The notes: generated by a model not told the origin, from the letters alone. Numbered from the stretch's first letter, positions 7,151-16,360 are shown. The stretch: DNA of 64,000 nucleotides from Bosea sp. AS-1 (GCF_002220095.1 NZ_CP022372.1:5086501-5150500); one strand, 5' to 3'. Translations and numbers: made by a program.

Positions 7151-10100
7151 TTACCAGATACCCAATCTCACTCGCAGAACGTTGCTAGCGTCGTATACCT
7201 GTAATAGAGTGTTGGTGATAACCAGCCTAGCTCCTGTTGCTGCATTTTTAATGGTGACTGTTCCATCAGCGGCGACGGAAAATCTGCCGTTGATGTCCAT
7301 TGCGCCAGCCGTTACATAGCCCATATTGGCGGTAATCGCCGACAACTCGTCGACATTCATAGCCGTTGCGGTGATCGCTCCGGCCTGCACTGCGGCTGCA
7401 GTAATGCTGTTGGCCACATAATCTGCAGCCGCCGCCGGTTCCCACGCCGTTCCGGCTGCGTTCAGATTGTAGAGAACAAGCTTATTGCCTGTGGTCGCGT
7501 TCTTGAGCGCAACAACCTTAGGCCCCTGATACCCGAACAAGTCAGGAAGATCAGTAACCAGTCCGACCGGCTCCAAGCCCTCAAAGAAGGCTTGATATTG
7601 CAGCGAGCCAGGGGTTGCGTTGCCCAGGTCCAGAACGGCCGGCGCGACGCTGAAGGCGTTTTCTACTTCCGGCCCGAGATATCCCGTCCCGGAAATGCCG
7701 CGCGCGCGAATTCGGATAGTTCCGCTGGTCTCGCGTAGGGGGTGCGTGCCGCTGCTGTTGGGGCCGCGATATACGTCCTCGCTGGTTGCCCAGTCGTCGT
7801 AGCTGATGCGAACAGCATACTGCGTCGCGCCCGTGCTGCGACCAACGGCCCAGTCCATGAACATCGCGCCGTTGCGCTGCACTGCCTTGGCGCGCACATA
7901 GCTAACAGTGACGGATGCGTCGTTCTCGAGCCCACTACTGGGCGGGGGAGGCGGAACAACAATCGGCTCGTCAAGGGCGGACCACACTTGCGGAGCGTCG
8001 TAGACCGCCTCGACACCGACCTGCGTATCACCGCTAAAGCTCACCGCACGGATAAGCCAGGCGTCCTGAACCTCTGTCAGCGTGCCGACAACAACAGTCG
8101 TCAGAGCCTGTGTCTGGGTGCCCAAAACCTCGTCGAGCGATAGCCCACTAAGTGCTTCAGCCTGCGCGACGTCAGTGGCGTCCAGCGTTAACTGGTCTCC
8201 AACCAGCGTTACAGCAACCGGCCCCCATTCCCTGCCGTCGCGGGCTCGGAGGATGGCGTACGGCGATGCTGGCAACTCCATTTCGGAATCGACCGCGAGC
8301 ACCAGCCCGTCGCGATCCTGCACGCCTGCCGCATAGGTTGCGTCAAAATACCAGTTGTCGATAGCCGCCGAGTCGTTCGGTAGGAACAACCGGCCCGCAA
8401 GCTCTGTGGTCAGGCTGCGGCGCTCGCGGCGGTAATAAGCTGTCGCCGCCGCCCACGTCGCAATGTGGATGGCGTGCGCGCCATCTGTAACGCCCGTTGC
8501 CGACATCCGTTTGGGGGTCAGCGTTTGCGTGCCGAAAGTGACACGCTTTTCGCGCCTGCGCTTCGGATCACCATCCGCATACCACTCGACAATGACGTCA
8601 GCAGAGCCGTCGTTAATGTCGAGGTTGAATGTCTGGCCGCTGGAATCCGTCAGGATTTGTCGTCGGCTGATGACGTGCTTTCGAACCGCTTTCGGCTCAT
8701 CGCGGACAAGGGTCCAGATGCTGCCCAGTCGAAGCGGCGATGCCCGCATAACGCCGAGGACAGTCGTTGCGGCTTCATAGACCGAAACTGGGCCACGGAT
8801 AATCGCGCTAAACCGGTCATATTCTGACAGGTTGTCAGAATAGAATTTGAACCGGTCCAGATCCAAAAGGCCGTCATCGATAGCGGCGCCATAATCAGTG
8901 TTTCGAAGCACATCGACCGCGGCCCAGACGGCCTTGTCGGTTTCCTCTTCGACCCAGCCAGTAGTGCCACCATACCAGACGGGGAGGACGCGGCTCGTCA
9001 GAACCTCAACGTCACCATAAGTTGTGACGCCAAGCTGCTTGCCGGAGCGAATCCGCATGGCAAGCTCGGTCACGCCCGGGCGCGTGATGGTTTCAGCGTT
9101 ATGGGACCGAAGCCCCTCCCAGACGATTGCATTGGTGACTTCTGCGTCGAAGCCAGACGGATGCGAAACCGTATCCGCTGCCCCGATGTTTCGTGCGCGG
9201 ACCGTGTAGCGCCCTGATGGCACGTCAACGAGTCGCGTGAACCGCATCGGGCGCGTTGACAGCGTGTTTCCGCCGTCCGCGTAAAGCGTCGTAAATGCAC
9301 CGGTAGGTGTGCCGTCCTCGTCGCACGGGGCGTACTCGAAAATGACGCCCCAGTCAGTCGGGTACTGCTTACCCTCAAACTTGCCGCTCTGCGGGATAGC
9401 GTAGCAGCCAGACGCCAGCGAATAGTCCAGCTGAATGCGTGTCTGCAGCGGCGCGTCGGCTCCAAAATCAAACGGACCCGCATAGTTCGGAAAATCAGCA
9501 GCCTTCGGGATTTGGTTGTTGCTGACCGCCTGAACACTGACGACAGAGCCGGGGACAAGCGAAGAAACGCCCCCCGGCGAGATGACTTCAACAGCAGCAC
9601 CAGTGAACGGCGGCGTAAGTCCGCCGGTAGCAGTCCACATGGTGACGCCGGAAACGCGGATGGCCTTAACGGCATACTTGCCGCAGCCAAGCGTCATGCG
9701 CTTGTAAAGAACCTGATCGTCGCCGTCGTATGTGGTGTAGTCCGGCTGACTAAGGTCCGGCGCGTTCCAGCACTTGCCATAGATGACCGGAATTCGGTCT
9801 CCGCTGCGCGGCTGGTTGCCGCCGCCCGCAACGCCATAAACTGGCCGGTTGTCAGTGTCGTCAGCCTTGGCCTTCGTCGCCTTCGACAGTAGGTATGATG
9901 CGCCCGCCAGCAAGGCCGTCGTGCCGGCTGCCCAGATGACCCCGCCTACCGACGATGTCGCCGCCAGCCCGAGCGCGCCGTTCAGCGCGGCAATGCCCCA
10001 GAACTGTCCGACCGCGACAAGGGCGATAGCCGCTACGACGAGCCCGATTGACGCACCCTTGGATCCGCCGCCCCCGCCCCCAGAAGCGCCGCCGCCGCCC

Positions 10101-10348
10101 ATAGGTAGATAAACAATAACGACCGTGTCGTGTTTGCGAACACTGGTGCGCGACCACGTCTTTCGCAGGCAGATAGAGACATCCGCGGCGCTGTCCGCGC
10201 GCTTGCGCCTGCACAGCGACACGATGAACGGTCGGCTTTTGTCAGCATGTGCTTTGACGACGGCAGAAAGCAGCCGCCGCCCTTTAGACAGCACGATGCG
10301 CTCGCCGGCCTCAAGGCCGTCACAGCGACGAAACAGAATGTCAGCCAT
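7151..10348 (-). CDS. Tail tip protein (gpJ-like host specificity protein)
   Basis: 1065 residues. After an N-terminal region of about 80 residues comes a Gly-rich stretch (MGGGGASGGGGGGS) and two hydrophobic segments (about 100–160), as in lambdoid tail-tip proteins. The central region resembles phage tail protein domains with fibronectin-like segments around 800–900. The C-terminus (TAAAVQAGAITATAMNVDEL, then IKNAATGARLVI) is the DUF1983-type end of J-like proteins. It should form the central tip that contacts the receptor. It follows the NlpC/P60 gene exactly as J follows K/I in lambda. Confidence 0.85.
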   Translation of the reverse strand: MADILFRRCDGLEAGERIVLSKGRRLLSAVVKAHADKSRPFIVSLCRRKRADSAADVSICLRKTWSRTSVRKHDTVVIVYLPMGGGGASGGGGGGSKGASIGLVVAAIALVAVGQFWGIAALNGALGLAATSSVGGVIWAAGTTALLAGASYLLSKATKAKADDTDNRPVYGVAGGGNQPRSGDRIPVIYGKCWNAPDLSQPDYTTYDGDDQVLYKRMTLGCGKYAVKAIRVSGVTMWTATGGLTPPFTGAAVEVISPGGVSSLVPGSVVSVQAVSNNQIPKAADFPNYAGPFDFGADAPLQTRIQLDYSLASGCYAIPQSGKFEGKQYPTDWGVIFEYAPCDEDGTPTGAFTTLYADGGNTLSTRPMRFTRLVDVPSGRYTVRARNIGAADTVSHPSGFDAEVTNAIVWEGLRSHNAETITRPGVTELAMRIRSGKQLGVTTYGDVEVLTSRVLPVWYGGTTGWVEEETDKAVWAAVDVLRNTDYGAAIDDGLLDLDRFKFYSDNLSEYDRFSAIIRGPVSVYEAATTVLGVMRASPLRLGSIWTLVRDEPKAVRKHVISRRQILTDSSGQTFNLDINDGSADVIVEWYADGDPKRRREKRVTFGTQTLTPKRMSATGVTDGAHAIHIATWAAATAYYRRERRSLTTELAGRLFLPNDSAAIDNWYFDATYAAGVQDRDGLVLAVDSEMELPASPYAILRARDGREWGPVAVTLVGDQLTLDATDVAQAEALSGLSLDEVLGTQTQALTTVVVGTLTEVQDAWLIRAVSFSGDTQVGVEAVYDAPQVWSALDEPIVVPPPPPSSGLENDASVTVSYVRAKAVQRNGAMFMDWAVGRSTGATQYAVRISYDDWATSEDVYRGPNSSGTHPLRETSGTIRIRARGISGTGYLGPEVENAFSVAPAVLDLGNATPGSLQYQAFFEGLEPVGLVTDLPDLFGYQGPKVVALKNATTGNKLVLYNLNAAGTAWEPAAAADYVANSITAAAVQAGAITATAMNVDELSAITANMGYVTAGAMDINGRFSVAADGTVTIKNAATGARLVITNTLLQVYDASNVLRVRLGIW

Positions 10349-10753
10349 TTAATCCGGAATGTAGAATCCGCTAACGACCCAGTTCCGGGCGCGTAGCTCC
10401 ATCAAAGACTCGAACACGACGCCGTGCGGGTCGTCGGTATGAAGAATGCCGCCTACATCGACGGCAAGATAAACACCGCTGTGAATGGCGGCTCGCTCAG
10501 GGCCGTGCCCTTGGCGCGTCATGAAGACCACCGCGCCGTGCTTTGGCGCCTCTACGCGATGCCAGCCCTTGTGCCTGTCACGCCGCTGCATAAGCTTCGC
10601 GATTCCTACCTTGCTGCGGGGGTGCTCAATGACCGCAGGCAGAGTGCGCCCGAATATGTCGGCTTGGGCACGGCGCACCAGTTCCCAACAGTGAAGGCCG
10701 GTGTAGCTGTATGGCTTGCCGATGTTGGCTGTGATGAATGCGGCGGGGGTCAC
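10349..10753 (-). CDS. Tail assembly protein, NlpC/P60 peptidase family (gpK-like)
   Basis: 134 residues. The catalytic Cys lies in LHCWELVRR, the His in AAIHSGVYL and a third polar residue in GGILHTDDP, the usual order of NlpC/P60 cysteine peptidases. In lambda-like tails this domain in gpK is part of the tail tip and may open peptidoglycan during DNA entry. The gene overlaps the preceding DUF1833 gene by 4 nt and ends directly before the gpJ-like gene. Confidence 0.85.
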   Translation of the reverse strand: MTPAAFITANIGKPYSYTGLHCWELVRRAQADIFGRTLPAVIEHPRSKVGIAKLMQRRDRHKGWHRVEAPKHGAVVFMTRQGHGPERAAIHSGVYLAVDVGGILHTDDPHGVVFESLMELRARNWVVSGFYIPD

Positions 10754-11262
10754 TGATTGTACAATGCAGGATATGTGTCCAAATCATAAGTCCGCTTCGG
10801 AAACGCCTGCATTTCGACCTGTTCGTAATACAGATCGCCCTCGGCACTCAGAGCATTCACGGTAACGGATCCCATCTTCAGACCGTTATATTCGTCGGGA
10901 TGGTTGAGATCGTTCGTCGAATAGCACCGATACGTCACACTAAACGGCTGGTCCGACGAGATTGCATCGCGAAGTGCTTGCTGCAGAATGCGCGAGACGT
11001 TGTCGACTCGAATGCGGGCCTTTGACGATCCGCCCTCATCGAACCCCGGGCGCTGGAAACTGAAATCGACGACCGTAAAAGTGGCTGTTGGATTTCCGGG
11101 GACGGGTAAATCAAGAGTTTCGTACTCACCCGGAATACGGACTCCCTTAACAAAGCGAAGTGGCGCTTCTAGCGTTGGATGATTTATCTCGATCGTATCG
11201 TAAAGATCGCCGGAGACGTCGACAGCCGCGTACGCCTCCTCGAGCGCTTGGCTGAGGGCCAT
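10750..11262 (-). CDS. Tail tip protein, DUF1833 family
   Basis: 170 residues with the family features near the N-terminus (ALSQALEEAYA, then an EAPLRFVKG-type strand) and near the end (YEQVEMQAFPKRTYDL). In related phages and gene transfer agents this protein lies between the distal tail protein and the NlpC/P60 protein and corresponds to gpL. It should be a structural ring at the tail tip. Confidence 0.75.
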   Translation of the reverse strand: MALSQALEEAYAAVDVSGDLYDTIEINHPTLEAPLRFVKGVRIPGEYETLDLPVPGNPTATFTVVDFSFQRPGFDEGGSSKARIRVDNVSRILQQALRDAISSDQPFSVTYRCYSTNDLNHPDEYNGLKMGSVTVNALSAEGDLYYEQVEMQAFPKRTYDLDTYPALYNQ

Positions 11263-11265
11263 AAA

Positions 11266-11643
11266 CTACCAATTCCAAACAATAAGCGTGAAACTAACGC
11301 GCACTAAAGGCGCTTTACTGAAATCGCAGGTCCACGAGCCATCCTTAATCAGGCACGTGCGCTCGAGATAACAGCCATTGGGGCGCCAGACCGGCATAAT
11401 AAACGGCAGCGTGCCCTGCTTCAGATCGTAGCGGGCAAACTGCTCGAATGCCTCCCACTGGCCCTGCTTGAGCCACCCAGACTGCCACGGCATTTCTGTA
11501 GACCGCGGCCCGGGGCGAGGCCGCATAATCGGCGGCCCGCCCTCCGTGTCGCTCTTAACCGGGGCGCTATATGTCTGAACCGGAGCAAGGTTCGCCGACA
11601 GCGGCGCATAAGGCACCTCTGTCGGCCAAGTAACAATTGCCAT
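11266..11643 (-). CDS. Minor tail protein between tape measure and DUF1833 protein
   Basis: 125 residues with a Pro-rich N-terminus (IVTWPTEVPYAPLSANLAPV) and a C-terminal beta-strand ending SFTLIVWNW. It occupies the gpM position in the lambda-like order (tape measure, M, L, K, J), and I infer it is the distal-tail protein. The aromatic C-terminus and the core GQWEAFEQFARYDLKQG fit a small structural protein. Confidence 0.65.
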   Translation of the reverse strand: MAIVTWPTEVPYAPLSANLAPVQTYSAPVKSDTEGGPPIMRPRPGPRSTEMPWQSGWLKQGQWEAFEQFARYDLKQGTLPFIMPVWRPNGCYLERTCLIKDGSWTCDFSKAPLVRVSFTLIVWNW

Positions 11644-11651
11644 ATTATCCC

Positions 11652-14213
11652 TTAGCCGCGCAGTTGGCGGTTAGCCTGCTTGGCGCCAATCGCCGCATTA
11701 AGCGGGCCGCGGCCCCGCAGCATGTTGTCCGCCATACGCGCCTCGACCGCGCTGATAAGCACCGTGATGTCCCCGTTGGACTCCTGCTTCGGAGTTGCCT
11801 GGACGCTCTGAGACTGTGTGTTGTTCACGATGATCTTCGGAGCCGAGCCGCCGGATAGGCCAGAAGGGATCGACGGCACCGACATGCCCACCGGGCCGCC
11901 TGTCGCATAACCGCGCGACAAAGCCTCTAGGTTGCCCAGACCGAGCTTCTTAACTTGGGCCTTTGTGAAGACGTACTCGCCCTTGTGGACGACGCCCGCC
12001 GGGGTGTTCTTGCCGCCGGAACCTGTATAGCCGCCGGAGTCGAAGCCTTTGAGCAGTCCGCCCAGTAACCCGAATAGGCCACCTGCGGCGCCGTTCGTGC
12101 CGGTTGTCCCGAAGATGCCCGCCAGCGGGCCGGAGCCCATCAGCGCGGCCTGAAGGGCTGCCTTCGCGAGCTGTTTCACAAGGTTCTTGAGGACGTCTTC
12201 GGCCTTAGACCCATTTAGAATAAGGTCTTCAAGACTGTCAGTGATGGCGTCGCCGAAGAACTTGCTGGCGTCGTTGTATGCTTTCTTCTGATCCTCAAGG
12301 GACTTTAGCTTAGTTCGAAGCTCTTCAGATTTCTGCGTCTGCTCTGTGAGGCGCTTAATCATATCGGCGCGCGTTTCAGCGTCGAGCCGATTTAGGTCTA
12401 CGCCCGCCTTTGCCAATTCGATAGCCGCACGCTTTTCGGCGTTTGATTTCGAGAAATTGTCGATCTCGGCCTGCAGGACCAAGTTCTGTCGCGCCAGGCT
12501 ATCGATGTATCGGTTGAGCCGATCTTCTGCCTTGTCCTCTTCGGACTTACCGCCTCCCCCACCCTTCTCTTCCTTGGGTTTCCCAGGCTTTAATTTCTGG
12601 TCGAGTTTGCCAAGGTCCGTTTGACTGGCTGCCTCGCTGGCCCTGAAGTTGCGTCGGGCGCGATCCATCGCGCGCTTGTTGGCCTCGTCAGCCCACTTGT
12701 TCAGTGCCCCAGACGCGGCTCCTAAAGCATCACCGACATAGTCCTTTGAAAGGAGCTTAAAGTTCTCGCCGAACGCCTTTGCGCTTGCAGCGCCGGCGCC
12801 AGCGTAAGCATTTTCAATGCGTCCGAAATCCGGCGTGGGCAGCGCCGTGACGCCAATTCCGCTAAAAGCAGAATTGATCGCGCCGATAATCTTCTTAAGC
12901 GCGTTCTCGACCGTTGCAATGACGCCGTTCATGGCATTCACGGTGACCTCGGCCAGACCAGGCCCGATCGCCGTCCACGCCGTAACAATCTGCGCAGCGC
13001 AAAAGCTAAAAGCGCCAATAATCGAGTTTACGGTCTGTTTGACCACTTCGACAATCTTGCCGAGTGTGTCGCCGCCGCCCATGGCTTCAAAAGCCTGAGT
13101 CACCAAGTCCGCAGCGGCTGCGTATTTCTCCGCAAGGAACTGTGCGGCGTCGGCGCTGACTTCCTTGACAACGTTGAATGCTACCGCCGCGTAATCCGCG
13201 ATAGTCGCAATCTCGCCCGCGATTGGATGAATCTGATCGCTAAACAGGACTACCGCCGCGCCCGCCGCGGCTATAGATGCAGGGATGGCGCTAAAGCCCA
13301 GAATGGCTCCGCCCACCCCCGCCAACGCTATGCCGAGAACGACAAGCGCCTTGGAGGTAGTCTCAGCGTTATCGGCCGCAAACTGAATTCCAGACGCCAG
13401 CGCCCGTGACGCGCCCGTGGCCTTATCGGTCTGGCCGATGTAGCGAGTCAGCGCAGTCTGGAGGTTGGTGAAGCTCTGGCTAACCGTCGCGTTTGTTTTG
13501 GCAAACCGAGCGTCAATGTCTTTGGAAGAATCCAAAAGAGCCTTGAACACGCGGCCTGCAACAAGTTCTCCATCCTCGCCAAGCTTTTTCAGCTCACCGA
13601 TGGTGACGCCAAACTCTTTCGCGATAGCAGCCGCAATAGTGGGCGCATTCTCGCGAAGTGAGCGAAGTTCATCGCCCTGCAGAACACCAGAGCCCAGCGC
13701 CTGATTCAGCTGCAAGATTGCCGACGCCGCCTCTGACGACGACGCGCCACCGGCAACAAGAGCCTTATTTACGGTCTCAACGACGCGCAAAACCTGTGCT
13801 TGGCTAGCACCTAGCTCTTCCGAGGAGCGCGTTAGTCCAGCGTACAGACTGGCCGTAGCGCCGAGATCGGAGCGGGACGACAGAGCAATATCCGTAACCC
13901 GACTCTGCGCGCCCGCGATGTCTGTAATCTTATCGCTGGACGCGGCAATCTTGTTCGCCATGTCCGTCCAAGCGTCCGCATACTCGCGGATCTTGTTAAC
14001 CGACAGAACCGATGCAACCGAAGCGGCTGCTGCCGCAGCAGCCGGCCCCAGTTTACCAAGAGCAGCAGAAACACTGCTCTCCATATTGTCGGCGCGCTTG
14101 ACAATAGCGTTGAAATTCTTTTCAGTTACGCTATTGAGTTTGCGCATCTGATTTTCGTACTGCTTACTCTGGACTTCCAGCAGCAGCGAAAGGCGCTCAA
14201 GCTCTGTGGCCAA
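11652..14213 (-). CDS. Tail tape measure protein
   Basis: 853 residues. The first ~220 residues fit the tape-measure N-terminal domain (VNKIREYADAWTDMANKI, then LNQALGSGVLQGDELRSLRE). Membrane-like hydrophobic stretches occur at about 285–330, followed by an Ala-rich helical part, a Lys/Glu-rich coiled region at ~540–660 and a Gly-rich C-terminus. The length sets the tail length and the hydrophobic segments are thought to help DNA pass the inner membrane. It follows the chaperone genes, as expected for a siphophage. Confidence 0.9.
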   Translation of the reverse strand: MATELERLSLLLEVQSKQYENQMRKLNSVTEKNFNAIVKRADNMESSVSAALGKLGPAAAAAAASVASVLSVNKIREYADAWTDMANKIAASSDKITDIAGAQSRVTDIALSSRSDLGATASLYAGLTRSSEELGASQAQVLRVVETVNKALVAGGASSSEAASAILQLNQALGSGVLQGDELRSLRENAPTIAAAIAKEFGVTIGELKKLGEDGELVAGRVFKALLDSSKDIDARFAKTNATVSQSFTNLQTALTRYIGQTDKATGASRALASGIQFAADNAETTSKALVVLGIALAGVGGAILGFSAIPASIAAAGAAVVLFSDQIHPIAGEIATIADYAAVAFNVVKEVSADAAQFLAEKYAAAADLVTQAFEAMGGGDTLGKIVEVVKQTVNSIIGAFSFCAAQIVTAWTAIGPGLAEVTVNAMNGVIATVENALKKIIGAINSAFSGIGVTALPTPDFGRIENAYAGAGAASAKAFGENFKLLSKDYVGDALGAASGALNKWADEANKRAMDRARRNFRASEAASQTDLGKLDQKLKPGKPKEEKGGGGGKSEEDKAEDRLNRYIDSLARQNLVLQAEIDNFSKSNAEKRAAIELAKAGVDLNRLDAETRADMIKRLTEQTQKSEELRTKLKSLEDQKKAYNDASKFFGDAITDSLEDLILNGSKAEDVLKNLVKQLAKAALQAALMGSGPLAGIFGTTGTNGAAGGLFGLLGGLLKGFDSGGYTGSGGKNTPAGVVHKGEYVFTKAQVKKLGLGNLEALSRGYATGGPVGMSVPSIPSGLSGGSAPKIIVNNTQSQSVQATPKQESNGDITVLISAVEARMADNMLRGRGPLNAAIGAKQANRQLRG

Positions 14214-14233
14214 ATCAATCTCGGGCGGTTAAA

Positions 14234-14527
14234 ATGTCAAAAACAGTCATGACCGAGACTCGCAAGCGCGGAGTGTTCGGAAAATTGTTCAAGGGCCTAT
14301 TTGTGGCCTTCAATGTTGTGATGCTCGTAGGAGTCGGATTTTATTGGTGGGCAATGCTCAACCACATATCCGAAACACCCGAAATCGCTGGTCAGGCGGG
14401 CGCCTTTATTGGAACATCCGCCGTCACAACGATTATTCTTGTGTTTTGGCTTCTAGGCGCCGGCATTCTTGGAGCACTCACCGCGGCAACCCGCGGCAAG
14501 CGCATCCTTGTCGAGGCTAATTCCTAA
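14234..14527 (+). CDS. Two-TM membrane protein inserted between tape measure and tail chaperone (moron candidate)
   Basis: 97 residues on the opposite strand to the late operon. A basic N-terminus (KTVMTETRKRGVFGKLFKG) is followed by two transmembrane segments (about 23–43 and 60–83) and the tail GKRILVEANS. Small proteins of this shape are common in Hyphomicrobiales. The gene ends tail-to-tail with the frameshift extension of the chaperone gene (4-bp overlap at 14524–14527). Expression in the lysogen is likely from its orientation; function unknown. Confidence 0.65.
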   Translation: MSKTVMTETRKRGVFGKLFKGLFVAFNVVMLVGVGFYWWAMLNHISETPEIAGQAGAFIGTSAVTTIILVFWLLGAGILGALTAATRGKRILVEANS

Positions 14528-15107
14528 TCGATAGGAATCGCTAACAGTGCGTCAATGTTCTGCTCGTCTACCGCGCTAAGACCGTCGTCCTTATCACCGG
14601 TTTTCGACCTGACATAGCCGTCAACAGTTTCGTTGAACTGCCACCATGACATGGCTCGCATATCCCCAATCGGAATGCGCGCCGCGCCCGCAGCGGCGTA
14701 AAAATCGCCGAAGACAAGGCGACCATTCGGAAGGGTCAGACCTCCGTCTCGGCCTCCGGCGCGGACTCTTTTCCCGGCACCTCCTCCGGGGCGCCAATCA
14801 GCGCGGACTGAACAACGACGCGCGCGATAAGGGCGTTTTTAAGCCAGTCGGGGCGGTCATCGACATAGCGCCGAACTAGCTTAAGAGCGTCGGCAGCAGG
14901 CATTCCGCCGCCGACCAGGCCGAGACGTAGGGTCTCGCGGACATCCGTCGTGCGCCATTCATTGGACGCCAGCCGTTGCATGACGACAAATGGCCCGCAG
15001 TCAGTCTTTTCCTGCAGCTCTTCCAACTCGCCTAGTGCGAGCCTGAAGGTGTAGGTACCGTCGCCGAAGTCCTGGCTGATCGATCCGTTACGGTTTTCGC
15101 CGGACAT
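14524..15107 (-). CDS. Tail assembly chaperone fusion made by -1 frameshifting (gpGT-like)
   Basis: The -1 frame after the slippery heptamer at 14769–14775 stays open to the TAG at 14524 and adds 81 residues to the first 113 of the upstream protein, giving 194 aa. The added part (TLPNGRLVFGDFYAAAGA, then RAMSWWQFNETVDGYVR) resembles the tail assembly chaperone partner that follows the GTA-type chaperone gene in other alphaproteobacterial phages. It has no good start codon of its own near the beginning. In lambda the fusion is essential for loading the tail tube protein onto the tape measure. Confidence 0.7.
14736..15107 (-). CDS. Tail assembly chaperone (gpG-like; gene transfer agent family protein)
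   Basis: 123 residues. The N-terminus (NRNGSISQDFGDGTYTFRLA, then LGELEELQEKTDCGP) matches the small chaperone that follows the tail tube gene in RcGTA-like and related phages. It overlaps the tube gene by one base. Its 3' end carries the frameshift signal that produces the longer form; the short product ends at TGA 14736–14738. Confidence 0.8.
   Translation of the reverse strand: MSGENRNGSISQDFGDGTYTFRLALGELEELQEKTDCGPFVVMQRLASNEWRTTDVRETLRLGLVGGGMPAADALKLVRRYVDDRPDWLKNALIARVVVQSALIGAPEEVPGKESAPEAETEV
14769..14775 (-). promoter_or_regulatory. Programmed -1 ribosomal frameshift site GGGAAAA
   Basis: In the zero frame the heptamer reads G-GGA-AAA, codons 112 and 113 of the chaperone gene. 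This is a canonical X-XXY-YYZ slippery sequence and differs from the lambda G/T site (GGGAAAG) in one base. The -1 frame continues without a stop through the second chaperone domain. Confidence 0.72.
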
Positions 15108-15550
15108 TAGGTAGCCGCGGTATAGGTCACCGCGCCGTCGCTCTGCATAGTGACGTTCACAGTCACGCGCTCGCCACGGGTTCCCGAAGTCTCGAAGGTT
15201 TCAAGTGCGAAGGCGCCCTCCCAAGTTCCGACTTTAGAGCCAGACCGCCAGAGTTCGACGCGGGCATTGAAAGATTCGGTTGTCTCGAGCTTTCCAATCC
15301 AGATAGGAAGAGCGGTAGTTTCAAGAACGCCCTGACCGCTGATAGTTGCTGACTGGCTCGTTACATCGCGCTCCATCCAGGCGGGCGCGTCTTCGTCCGC
15401 GCAGTCGGGTGTCAGAGTCTCTGCAAGCTCGCGGTTAATCGAAAAACTTCTTTCGGTGAAACCACATGGGCTCGAAAAAACTTCTGGAGACGCACCGTCT
15501 CCAATCAGGACTCGATATCCGCTCCAGCGGAAGGTCTGGGCCTGTGCCAC
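15107..15550 (-). CDS. Major tail tube protein
   Basis: 147 residues, beta-rich. The N-terminal part (FRWSGYRVLIGDG, then CGFTERSFSINRELAETLTP) and the later RDVTSQSATISGQGVLE match tail tube proteins of siphophages and GTAs. It immediately precedes the chaperone genes, the standard order. Start ATG at 15550. It should polymerise as hexameric rings around the tape measure. Confidence 0.85.
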   Translation of the reverse strand: MAQAQTFRWSGYRVLIGDGASPEVFSSPCGFTERSFSINRELAETLTPDCADEDAPAWMERDVTSQSATISGQGVLETTALPIWIGKLETTESFNARVELWRSGSKVGTWEGAFALETFETSGTRGERVTVNVTMQSDGAVTYTAAT

Positions 15551-15568
15551 TAAATATAATCCTCGATT

Positions 15569-16360
15569 TTAAGCCGCGAGACCATGCTCTGCGGGGAAAT
15601 TCAAAGGGCTATTACCGAGCCCCCACGCGGTTATTACTGCCGAGTCATAGGCGCGGGCCGCGTCTTCGGCACTGACAAAGCACCCAAGATGGCCACGCTT
15701 GCCGTCGGGACGCGGCCCCAATACAACCCATTTTTTGTTTGACTTTTTGAACTGAACCCCGCGGTATCCTGATGTATTGTGCGGGTTCATTGGCTTATTC
15801 CGAGCCTTAAATTTAAGTGTTTCTTTGGTTTCCTCGGAATGCCTGTGCCCTAATGGGTTCTTGTTTCCAATCTTTCCGGCAGACAATTTTGCTATCGTCT
15901 CTGGTGAGTGTTTCTTGCCCCACATTGACGCCCTATCACCGCAATATTGAGCTAGCTTTATGCGAGCCTCCAAGGACATGATTTTGCCCTTATTTCCATC
16001 GCTGATTTTGCGCTTTGTCTCTTCGGACAATACGCGCCCCGAAACACCCTCTCCGCCGTCGGTCAGATTGGCGAGTTCGCCGGCTCCGAGGTTCTTTCGC
16101 CCGTGAGCCTGAATAAGCATCACCTCTAAGTCGAGTGCGTGCTTTTCGTCTAGGCCATCGCAAACAATCTCAACCGTGTATCCGTGCTTGGCGCAGCCTT
16201 TCCAGATTCTATTCTGGTATCGGCTCCAGTGCTCGTCCCACGCCCTATTCCCAGAGCCCTTTCCGATGTAGAAAATCGCCCCAGTATCATTTCGGCGATG
16301 CTGGTAGACGTAAAATTGGCGAACGTTATCGTTCGCCGCGGCAGGCGCCGTCGTCGTCAT
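15569..16360 (-). CDS. GIY-YIG homing endonuclease with NUMOD3 motifs and AP2 domain
   Basis: 263 residues from the ATG at 16360, with GAGAGGG upstream. Residues ~12–90 form a GIY-YIG nuclease domain (FYVYQHRR, then GAIFYIGKGSGNRAW). The middle has NUMOD3-type repeats (SEETKRKIS, SPETIAKLSAGKIGNKN, SEETKETLK). Residues ~190–255 are an AP2 DNA-binding domain (TSGYRGVQFKKSNKKWVV, then EDAARAYDSA). It lies between the tail terminator and tail tube genes, where it interrupts an otherwise tightly packed structural operon, and it is AT-richer than its neighbours. It looks like a free-standing homing endonuclease gene. Confidence 0.88.
   Translation of the reverse strand: MTTTAPAAANDNVRQFYVYQHRRNDTGAIFYIGKGSGNRAWDEHWSRYQNRIWKGCAKHGYTVEIVCDGLDEKHALDLEVMLIQAHGRKNLGAGELANLTDGGEGVSGRVLSEETKRKISDGNKGKIMSLEARIKLAQYCGDRASMWGKKHSPETIAKLSAGKIGNKNPLGHRHSEETKETLKFKARNKPMNPHNTSGYRGVQFKKSNKKWVVLGPRPDGKRGHLGCFVSAEDAARAYDSAVITAWGLGNSPLNFPAEHGLAA

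Noticed and set aside
8593..8600. TGACGTCA inside the tail tip gene
   Set aside because: It lacks the flanking T/A runs and any -35/-10 elements, so it is probably a chance match in coding sequence.
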